A stretch of DNA of 64,000 nucleotides, taken from assembly GCA_013076295.1 (NCBI GenBank), contig RQOL01000024.1, positions 4,045,158 to 4,109,157 on the forward strand, in the 5' to 3' direction. The notes under the pieces are model-generated. The model had not been told where the DNA came from and did no database searches. It saw nothing but the letters and a program-made list of their open reading frames with translations. The stretch comes from Sanderia malayensis. Lineage: Eukaryota > Cnidaria > Scyphozoa > Semaeostomeae > Pelagiidae. Shown piece after piece: positions 43,944-55,500 of the stretch (position 1 is its first letter; each line of letters starts with the position of its first letter). The position numbers and the translations under genes were made by a program.

Positions 43944-46530
43944 ATCCACAAGCATTTATTTAACCATCATGCAATCCATCACTGGCATTTTTTTCTTCAT
44001 CATCTATCCTTCTTTTTTCATTGAGGACATCGAAATCATAACATCATCTTCCCACGGCCGTTTCTGTGAATTTTCATCGGACATAATAATAAGATTTAGT
44101 AATCCAAACAGAATAGTTGAAATAAATTAAAACAGGTCTTACCAGGTATTCAACAGTCTTTTCCGTTCCCAAGTCGTTTAAGTGAAAAAGATGCTCGACA
44201 AAAAATACCTGAAAATGAAAATAGATGGCATGTCAAAATAGAAGAAGAAATAAGAAAATTCAACGGATTGAGCTTAGGTTTTATTAAATACAATTAATAC
44301 CTACATAAATTTTCCGACACGCCTTTTGAGGTAGCATTCCTTCTAGCAAGAGCTTCTTGCCAAAAATACCTAGAAATTAAAATTAATTGGGTAAATAGAT
44401 AAGGTTACATTGAATTAATATCAACAGAAAAAATGAGAAAAGGTAAAACATATTGACTTCCGATATTAATAATTTCATAGGAAACAAAAGATGAATTACC
44501 TGATTTTGATGTTCAACTTCCAAGCTTCGGCCATTTTGTATGCTTATCTTTCATCTGCAGCAAGGCCAACCACCTGTCCTATATGGCAATATTGTGAAAC
44601 TTCAGTTGCAGTATTGGTTTTAATGCTTCTGTTCTTTTTGCTTCTTGTACTTCTCAAGATTTGAGATTTTACAGCTTTCGAGACTTCTTAGTTCGTGCAT
44701 AGTTCATGTATGCAGTGTACAGTTGCGTTCTTTTTCTTGCTTCGTCTTGCTGTTATCCATTGCTTCCATCCTTCTTGCCTGCTCCACTCTGATCGAATGA
44801 CAAACCAAAAGACAAGAGCTTCCACGTGAAGAAGAATTTATACCTGCGCATGTGCGCAAGTAATGCACAGAGAACCGGAAATGCACAGCGAACATCGTTT
44901 GAGAGCCATACTTGGTAAAAAATATTCACAAGAACCGGAAATGCCAAATTCCTCGTGCACCAGTCGGATAAAGCAAAAAACAAAAGGCAACTCCGAGCAA
45001 GAGAATACTGTTTCCAGGTTAGAAAAACTTAGCGACGCATGCGTACATCAAGTTGTCCCACATGCAATACTCGTTAATAACTCGTAGGCAATATCTGCAA
45101 CATGAGAAGATTTTCATGATTGTTGATGACATCTTCTACATGAAAGGTTTGGGAAAGGTTTACACTATTGAATTGCATTGGCAGTAGTTGACACTTCTCT
45201 CAAACACTTCTGGTTTTGCCTTCAACAATGAAAGTAATAATTAGTCACGAAATAAAGATATATAAATGCAAAAATTAAGAAAAAATTTTGATAAAATACC
45301 TGGTTCCAATAAAATTTCGCCAAAAAACGGCGAAACCCTATCTTCCCCAGGGGAACCAATGCCAAGTACCGAGCAGCCATTAAAGCTCACCCATTTTCCA
45401 CATTTGCCAAATGGAGACATCAATCCTTATTCCAAGATAAAATCTTTAGAGATCGGTAATCTCCGGCCGAAAATTTTGAAATTCCCAATGGCATTTGGTA
45501 CTGGCAATGGTCACCAAGGAAGAATGAAAGCTTTCACAATTATGGGCATACACGGTGGCAAATCAGACGTGGGTAGATTTTGTATACGCATGCGTCAAGG
45601 CTGTGTGATTATTATATGCTTTCAATTCAATGCAGTACCTATTGGATGACTCAGAAATTAATAAAAATGTATTAGGTGGAGTGCATGTAAATCATAAACA
45701 TATTAACATAGTTAAAAGCAATTATAAACAATATATTTCATTTGAACGTTACTTTAAATACCATATTTCATAACTTAGCATACTTACACACAAGCATACA
45801 CATACATATGGTTGTGTTGGAAAGTTCTATAGAAGGAATAATAGCAATAAATAGGGGTAAATGCATTGGCCTCTTGGTCACAATATGACATTTATTTATT
45901 TATATAGCAAGGTTGTTGAATTAAAGATTGCTCGATCTATTGTAAACTGAAAAGCAAGCTAATCAGATATTCTGTACGAGTCTTGAATGCGCTGGAAAGG
46001 TACTCAGCACAAGTAAAGTGGTAAACATAAAAACTGATTGCTTGATTATCATTTTCACGACGCGTTGTAGAATCCTTGAAGCCTCTGCCTTTCCGTTTTG
46101 TTACTGATGGAATCAGTTCTGCAGGGTGGCAATCAGTTTTTATGTTTACCAACAAAAAACTAATGAAACAGGGTGGTAAACATAAAAGTTGATTGCTTGC
46201 AAGATTGACCGTTATTGAAATCGTATTCTTTCAGAGTTTTAGTCTATAATGGTTAAAACTCTCCGACCTTTATCGTCAAACATCGATAAGTCAAACGTTT
46301 TAGATCTTTGGTCAACGTGAACAACGACATGCTTTCACTTCAGTCTTCTCAGTACTCATTAAAACATGTGTCACTTTGACAATAAAGGTACTTGCATCAC
46401 TGCGACAATTGAGACTATCTGGCTTATCGAAATATGAGGTAGTTGGTCCATCTTGACGAGAGATATCTGGCTCATCTTGACATAAGAGAAGTCCTTGCAT
46501 CAGTATACATTGCAGTGAAAGATATCTGTG
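43944..46530. other. Intergenic stretch between the long receptor and the HUNK-like gene
   Basis: This is the 3' flank of both genes. Several short segments bounded by splice-like signals on the minus strand (44534 down to 44004) do not give one continuous frame. A 127-codon ORF at 45266-45649 overlaps an opposite one and matches nothing I recognise. GCATGCG palindromes occur near 44850, 45040 and 45590. No supported gene. Confidence 0.4.
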
Positions 46531-49500
46531 CTATAACGTTGTCTCATTTTTGGTTGCTGGTACGTCTGTGATAATGCACAGATTGTCAGCTAGCTTAAAC
46601 GATCCCTTTTTAACCAATATTCTGCCTGAGTTTGAGCGTGATTTTATATGTGGCGGTCTGCGTCCTTCTCTTTTACTAAGCAGTTCATTGTTGTTTTCCA
46701 ATTTGCTATGATAATCTATCAAAGAGCAGCTTCTAGCCCGATGCACTTTGATTTCTGCTTTCCCCAACGATGTTTCTCCAACGGCAGATAAGCTAGCATT
46801 GTGAGGATTCCCCACGCTGGGAGCATTTCTCTGTGTAGAGACCATAGGGTCATCTGGTCCAACGATGCATTTTTTGACATTGTTTGCCAGGACCACATCG
46901 GCTGTAACAACAGGAGCACGTTGCCACTTCGCAAGTTTCACGAAATTTACCTTGAAAGGAGTTGGTTTAGACGAAGGTGACTCGGTATCAACAGCTGTCT
47001 CGGGTTTTCCAGGCTGGTTTTCGTACATGGTTCGTTCGAGCTTGCTTTCTGGTTCTGTGGTAACTTTGATTTGATGTGAAAGTGAATCGAAGTTCAGTGG
47101 TGATTCTTGTTTGACGCAATTCAGAGAAAAAGGCGACACTGTATGTAGTGCTATGATAAAAAATATTAACCATTTATTTTAGATATTATGAAATTTAGCT
47201 GAAAAATGTTGACAACGTACAGCAAAACATACCAAAAATCAAATGATAAAAAGACTTACTCGGTGCCATTTGCATTGTAGGACTTTTCAGTGGAACCAGC
47301 TCAATTTTTCTTACTTTTTCCACTTCGATTTTATGAAAATTGACTGGCTCAATAACGTCAAATTTGATATCACTGAGTGATTTCGTCCTCTCGTGACCTT
47401 TTCGCACATGTCTACGTCTTCCAGTCTTTTCATCCTTGATTTTCTTCTTTCTTCCATCTTGCTTTCCTTCTTTCTCCATTCTTTGCTTTCCTTCTTTCCC
47501 GCCTCTTTTCTTCTCCAAATTAACCTCATTATAGTGAACTTTTGATGGCAAAGAGTTTCTTTTAATCTCACCAGAGCATTTTCTCGTCTCTAGTATCTCG
47601 ACATTGATCCTTGAGCTCTCATCTTTAAAAGGAGTCGGAGCGGGTATCATCTCACTTGATACATTCACTTCACCTTCTTTACCGCTGGGCTTTGAGACAA
47701 CTGAACCATTGATAGGAGATGTCTTTTTCAAAACCAATTGGCCATTTGAAGCACTTCTCTCTGGACTTGCAACTTTTGCATTTTTCATTTCACGGATATT
47801 CTCTTTATTATTATTAGCATTATTATTGCTTTCGCATTTTTGTTTATTTGCGGCAATTCGCCTTAAATGTTCCTCTCCGGACAAAGATCTTTGCTTTCTG
47901 GCAGGATGAATATTGCTCAATGTGCTATCACTTTGTTCAACTTTCTTCCTAGGAGAAGTTTCTATGTAGTTATGATGGAAGCAATTCGCCATTGATGCTG
48001 TTCTATTTCTACCATAAGCAGAAAACAGAATGCTAGAATTATCGTATTCCTGTAAGAAAAGTAAAGTAAAGTAAAGTAAAGTAAAGTAAAGTAAAGTAAA
48101 GTAAAGTAAAGTAAAGTAAAGTAAAGTAAAGTAAAGTAAAGTAAAGTAAAGTAAAGTAAAGTAAAGTAAAGTAAAGTAAAGTAAAGTAAAGTAAAGTAAA
48201 GTAAAGTAAAGTAAAGTAAAGTAAAGTAAAGTAAAGTACAGACATTTGTACATTTGTACATTTGTACAGACTCGACTTACTACAAATAATTTTGTAGTAA
48301 GTCGAGCCAGGTTAGGTCAAGTGAGCAAAATAGGGGGACAGTTACATTTTAAATGGGCAATGAAAGAAAAGTTCACAAAGTTAAGCAATGGAACTTACTT
48401 CGCTGTTTGCAAGACTCTTGGATCTACATCTATTGTAAATGTCATCTTCACTTCCACTCTCACCAGTAGAAGAGGTTGCTTGTGTAGACGTAGCCTCGTA
48501 TTGCATCGCTGACAGACTATTGCCCTCAACTTGCATCAATTTATAATGCAAAGCTTGTAGCGAGTCTAGACTGCTTGTAGAGTTATGATCTGTCGTTTCA
48601 GGCGATGAAGCCCTGTGGTAGTCAATATCATCCGATCCCCTGTCCAACGAGGCGTTTCCAATTGTGGTCACGTTTTTACTTACGTTTGAATTGGCAGTAT
48701 GCCGATCGCGTGGAAATGTGGCATACTGATTCCAGTTTTCGTTTGATTGCTTACTGCAGGGCTCATCAACTACCTGGAATCAAACAACAGCAGGTCAATG
48801 TGGAACATCCTGGACATAATGTCCTTAAATAGAAGAGAAAAGTGAGTCCTGCTCGCAGAACAATTTCCCAATACCCAAACACTTTGGTTTCATGCAATTG
48901 CAGTGAATTTAACTCAAACGTCTTTGTCAAAAACAAGGATTATCAAATTCAAAAATTGATTTTCTTTTTATACGAGTTTCTCACTGCGTCAAACAACCTT
49001 CTCTCCCTCCCTGAGTTTTAACCTCTTTACGCTTGCCCCAGGCTTAATCCTTGATAACTCAGTAGGTCGATAAACGGACAAAATCTCTTTTACATTTGGG
49101 TGTTTGACACATTGAGGCCTATATAATAGCATCAACAGCCTTGCATTTCTTCAGACGAGGAATCTTTGTCAGTTTTGGGCAGCATTTAGTTGGGTCATTG
49201 TTCAACCACTAGCAATAATACCGTGAAGCCTGGATCTTTGACATCAACGATGCAGACTCAAAGTAGTTTGTGTCATAGAAACTACACGCAGGTTTCTTTC
49301 AGTTTTCATTTAAAAACATTCTGTTAGTAACGGTCAGCGTGTAAAGCGTGTAAAGCGTGTAAAGCGTGTAAAGCGTGTAAAGCGTGTAAAGCATGTAAAG
49401 CATGTAAAGCGTGTAAAGTGTGTGGTAGCACAATGAAACAAAATGAGGGAAAAAAGCATTAAACTCACATTTCGCTTTTGGGTTGAAGAAGTGTCCGAAT

Positions 49501-52500
49501 CCTGATCCTGAAGACCAGGTTGTGATTTGCAAATTTTAATTCCCTTATACGTGAACCTACTCCGAGGACCAGTGGCATTGTCTGCAGGTAACGTTGCTTT
49601 TCTGACTATCTTCAATTTCGAGAACGAACGAATTTCTGTCCTTGTTTCAGAATTCCTCAGCCTTTCCTCGTATCTTTTTAATCTTTCGTTCAGTAGGAAA
49701 TAAATTGCAGACGAATGGGTGGCCCTGTGAAAAAAGAGAGACAAAATTAATTCTCTTTCAGCCGTCAAAAGCCTATTGATTTCGAACACTTTAAAGGGGG
49801 AGGGGGGGGCTTAATAACTTTTTCCAACATGGAAAATTCTCAGTGATAGACTTGGTTTTTGAGCTGTGGTATTGCATCGATGAAACTTATCCTAGCTATG
49901 GTATTGTGTGGAAGAAATTTATAAACTGATGCATGAAGATAAATTGCAAAGCTCTGTTTTCGTGCAGACTGGATTTTTGACCAACATGATAACATCCATG
50001 ATGTCCTCAAGACGTCCATGCTCAATTGCGTCCAATAATAGCCGGAAGAAAGATCCAGTCTGCACGAAAATACAACTCTGCAATTTATCTTCATATGCCA
50101 TTTTATAAATTTCCTCGACACAATACCATAGCTAGAATCAGGATAACATAACTACCACGACATCTATTATGTTATCTTGCTAGAATGTATCACATCAGGT
50201 CAGTTGTACGTGAAGATCAGGGGATATATTGCAGAAAGTTCAAATAGCATTTTGGTAAGAGGCGATATTGGTACGAATATTGGTGACCCTTTTATGGAAC
50301 ACACAATTCTCCAACGTATGAAGGAATAGTATAAGTCTTGTTGGAGAAAGAACAAACAAAAACCAGCTATTATATAGTTGTTTTTCAACCCCTAAGGAGG
50401 CAGGCTATCTCGACAAATGATTCAGAGCGAAACTCACTTCATTCTCGGCAGGTAATTCGAAGATAAATAAACATGGAAGAAATTAATAGCTAGTTTTGTT
50501 GTTAATCGAACTGCTTGATGGCTCCACATCATTGGTTTGCAATGGCGAAGCAACCGAGAACTCAGTTCTGATCAATTCACTCAATATTTTGATCTGAACT
50601 GCAACAGAATGTGCATTGATAGCCGCATCTTGAGATGAAGAATATGATTGCAAGTGGTTACAACAGAAATACCGGGCCCTCCTAGCTTTACACATAGTGG
50701 CCAACAAACCTGTTTTTTGAAACTGAGGCTATCAATTCCTTCATGTTCATCCCCATGTTTTCAGCTATGTGCAAAACGACATTCTGATTGATTTCATTGG
50801 ATGATTGGTTTTCTGCTGCGGTTGTAACGCAGGACGTCGCGGTTTGTTCAGTCGATTTAAGCCATGGGTGATTTGCTGCATGTTGAAGTGTGATTCGTTT
50901 CTGCGGGATTGGTTCAAGGAGTTGCAGAATGAGATCTCGAGCGCCTGAAATGTCAAATGAATATTATAGCTTTATTATACAACTTATCAAGTCAAATAGT
51001 TTGAAGCTATCACTTTTGAGGGGTATTAAAGTGGAAAGGGACAGCGAATGTTAATAAGGGAGAATGAAACTCAAGAGCTCAGAGAAACTTCCATCAAAGA
51101 TACTTTACATAAATATGCCAACAAAACTCAAAATACAGCTCATATTTCCAAATTTCCTCATGTTCTACTAGTTATAATGAACTGTCAGTTGGTGATTAAC
51201 TGTGCAATTAGCTTCGATATTCCCCAACCATGATCGCCTCGGTGGGTCAATATATCCATTAAAACAAAATGAAATCTTCAACAAAGAATCCAAGCAACTT
51301 CACAAATCTTCGAAAACCCTCAAAAATCTACCAAATTTTTAAGTTTTTTCCAAAAGTTCCACTTATCTCCTTATTCGCAAAATGAGAATGGAACTCTAGA
51401 CCCGTGACATGCGGCTTTATGGGAGCCGCGAGTTGTGTGTCCCACCCAGGGAATCCTCAAGACAAACAAGAGATCCAACATGCAAAGATGATTTATTTAA
51501 TGACAAATTCAACGAGATAGTGCGGGCGGATTAACTTTGATTAATTCATGCATTGACCACAAACCATTGCAAAATGTTGATTAACATACATAATTATGGC
51601 AGTGATGCACTGGTGAAGTACAGTTGCGGAGGAGGATATTATATTCAATCCGAATACAACGTATTGGGTTCCCGGAACCCAGCAAAGTCAGGCACACAAT
51701 TTAGAGGGAATCAAATTTTGACCTTCTGCCAAAACGACTCACAAGTCACAATTGATAACACAAATAGAAGTCAATTTATTTGTTGGCGAAGTTATTCGAT
51801 TCAGATATTTGATTTGTTGATTGGCATCAAATCCCAAAGCTAATCATCTACCAAATATTTGACTTGTCGGATCTCTGGTTTCTTTGGTAAATGGTATTTA
51901 ACATATGCTCCACTGCAGGCACCTTATTTGCTGGCATTTCACCTTGTGTGGCCAAAAATGAAAGTCTCACTATTTGAGTTGCAAACGAAGAAAATGGCCA
52001 ACCATTGGCCGACAGAATCAATGATAGGGCACAATGAATGGTACATAACGAATGTGGCCTGTGATTAATGGGGTATAAAGAAAACTCGAAACTCTTTCAA
52101 GCCTGACATCAAATGCACAGAACGTTTCCTCGTCTTTCCGCCCATATTAGGCACACACGAAATGACCATATATGGTCGCTGTACGACGGCGCATGAATGG
52201 AGTATGCAACGCGTTGTGAAGTTGTTTTGACAGTGCATGCACGATAGCGTGGATAAATTGCAAAAAAAAATTAGCCAGTGCATAAGAAGTGATTTCCTGA
52301 TTAAATAGCCCGTAATAAGATTGTTATAAAATCCAGTGAGGAAGGACAGAGAGGTACCAACAGGGCTTACCATGCCTGCTATTTTTGTATATGAAACGTC
52401 TGAGATATGAGAGCATGAGCTGGCACCACCGAACTTACAAAACCAATATGATGATTATTCCCAGACGGTCTATTAATCGACAATTTTCTTTATATACAAT

Positions 52501-55500
52501 GGAAAAATATCTAATGCCCAGGGTCCTTGTCTTTAGCCCATAACAGGATGAAAAAATAAATGCTAAGAAATGCCACTAATCTGGGCTTGAAACAGCATTG
52601 TATGGCGCAGAAATCTAAAGAAAATAGTTTTGCCTCAATAGAAATCTGTTTATTGATTAATGACGTAATTAGCCGGCAAAATAAAGCCTCCCGATTAGCA
52701 CAGTATTTACGGAAGAAAACACATTGATTGCTCTTTGCATTTGACGGCATGAATGCAATGCATCAAGGTGAACACCCAAGAGATAAAATCAAATGCGAAG
52801 TTATTATCTCAAGCAGGCTATTTTGAACGCGGAAAATCAACATAAGAGCAATGCACATCATAAACTCGTGCTTATTGCTTATTCTGGGTAATAACATAGG
52901 GGTTCAAATGAGGGTTCAAATAAGGGTTCAAATGGGGGCTGAAATGCCTCACCTTGACTAATGCGCTTGGGAAATGGAGTTATTTTGCGCTGCATCATTT
53001 TGTGATATAAATCGATTATGCTGAACGGCTCCATCGTGTACGGAAGGTTGCCAGTTAGCATCGCAAACATGTTTACTCCACTGAAAAATAAAGAAAAACA
53101 TGTTTACGTATTGAGCCTTGGTGTAACAAAGTTTAATTAGGCCATAAAGACGTATCAGAAAGAGAAGGATTAATTACATAATTTGCTAATAGCTATAAGG
53201 AAACGATTAGAACATTGTTGCTACGCAATCGGATAATATCTTTGTTATAGTAAGTACCCGCAAATAAGAAACCCCCTTACATAAGAAAAAGGTCTCGTTT
53301 TCTTCAATTAACAAGGTATAAGAAACTTTGACCCAGTTAAGATGAGCTATTTAAATGCACCTTGCATGGTTCCACGCTTTGCTTGCAGCGCAATACAGTT
53401 CAAGTAAAGTGACTGTCAGAAATTCTTGTTGATTTGGCCAAAACTTAGTTTGAAATTTGTGAACACAACACAGAAACATAAGCTTCTTTATTTATGTCAC
53501 AAAAATGAACGCTATCTTACTACACTGTACTCCTCACAGCATTGCACGATATCCTACAATATCCATTGATATTTTTTGTAGCATCAATGGCTATCGTGGG
53601 CAGCGGCGGATGGACATGTCCACCCCAGTCCACCCCATGGCGACATGTCCACCCCAGTTTTCCCAGATCGTTTTTACAAATCCGTTAAAAAACTGGCGGG
53701 GCCGGGGGGGGGGTGATTTTCATTTACTCAGAGCATCTGGGCGTGCAGCTTTGGTTGCTGGGAAGGAGAAATGAATTGATGTGATATTGATGCTCAAGAA
53801 TAGCACTTCACTGTTCGATTTTCGCTCTTGTAAAAATGCCCACTGTTACGAAGAATGCTGCTTGACAAAACTGCTTTTGCAAAATATTCTAAATAGTTTG
53901 GAGCTCCAGACTCCCACGTTTTTTGTCCACCCCAGTTTTTTCGGGCTGGCGACGCCCCTGATCGTGGTCTGTTTTGGATAATGAATCACTGTATTTAGCA
54001 ACACCCGTTTGATTTGACATACAAAGCTAGTCTGAACGATAATAACTAAATAGACCAGTTCTGTGGTCTAACTCATGGGCAAATAGATCTTTGGGATTGG
54101 AGGCTGGAGAAGAATTACCCTTGCTACAAGATCTTTTGATGTAAAGCAATCAAACAAAGAAGAGCTGAAGAACGGACTTACATGCTCCAGACATCAACCT
54201 GAGCACCATACGGCTCCTGGGCGAGTAATTCGGGTGCAGCATAAGCGGGAGAGCCACAATGAGTTGTTAGTAAAAGAGGACACATGCCAATTCGCTGCCA
54301 TGTTTCCAGTGCCGCTTCTGGCAAAACATTACTTAGGCCAAAATCTACGAAATAAAACAAAACAAAAATAAATGCATTTGGTCGGCTTCAGCTTTCTGTT
54401 ATTAAGCTAGGTAGCTACAAAGTAATACTACAATAGTCGGACTACAAGACAACAACGTCGACATAATATACAAAAAATAAAGTTCAGTCTGCTGTACTCA
54501 GCAAGCTCAATGTGCCACCCGCCCAGGGAAATTGTGAATATTGAACTTTCAGGTTTACGAGGTCTCCAGCGTCAACATGAAGAACGAATCAAGCAGAGCA
54601 GATTCAGAAATGTCAGAAAGACTCAAAGTATCAAAGAATTCGAGTTATGCAGTGATAGTTGACCTTCCAAGAATCAATTGTATGCCTTTCAAAAAAATTG
54701 CATTTAAGGAAGAGGTACACAGTCTGATATCTATCCTCTATATCTTATCTTTCGACTCATCTCCTAAGGACAGACATGCCTAATGCTACAATTACAATTG
54801 CTGTCGATGTAATGGGTCACATTGAAAAATATTGGACGATGATATTCCCATTTGCACAAAATGCTTTCAATGCTAGATATGATCTATATTTCCTTGAAGC
54901 CTTTGTCAGTATTTCCAAAGATGCTAAGCTATGAATGCAGTGAACTGCGGGGTTATTCAGAGTGGCAGTGAAGCATGAAACGGTTTTATACAATCGACCC
55001 AATTGTAGTTGCAACGAAAGGGTATCACAGTGTGATCTCGCTCCTATAGTTCTTCTTACTATCACAGCATTAAAACATGCTACATTCTCACGCAAGAATT
55101 CTATCACTACTTGCCAAGCATACTGGTGATCCTTGCCAAGCATACTGGTGACTGGTGACCCCTGCAGTCCAACGAAGGAGATCATAGCTCAACATTCAAA
55201 AGTCAAATAATGGCCGCTCTTTATTTCTGACCTTTTTGACCCGTGGGAGGTCAGCCTTGTTCAAGGACAAAAGCCCAAAGCAGCCTATATTTCTAAAAAG
55301 CCAAAAGGCCCTGTTTGTGTGATGTTAGGCAAGCAAAAAGCCTCTTACCTACTATCTTCAAATTATCATCCTCATCCAAAAGAAAGTTTTCAATTTTCAG
55401 ATCTCTGAAGTAAAAAATAGATGACATTAAATAAGAAAATGTTGGTTGATAATAGAAATTGTGATAAATTACACAGTGGAGTCTGGATACACACCCTTAA

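Noticed and set aside
45266..45649. 127-codon ORF on the plus strand
   Set aside because: No domain, no signal, overlapped by an opposite ORF with similar openness; kept only as a note in the intergenic entry.
47962..48261. Long LLYFT-repeat open frames on the minus strand
   Set aside because: They are translations of the (AAAGT)n microsatellite in an intron; the exon begins at 48049 after a clear acceptor.
49299..49532. Phe/Thr/Arg repeat protein
   Set aside because: Translation of the 9-bp tandem repeat past the HUNK exon donor.
51553..51843. Possible sushi-like exon (VKYSCGGGYYIQ)
   Set aside because: No splice context, signal peptide or full Cys pattern; inside a HUNK intron on the opposite strand.
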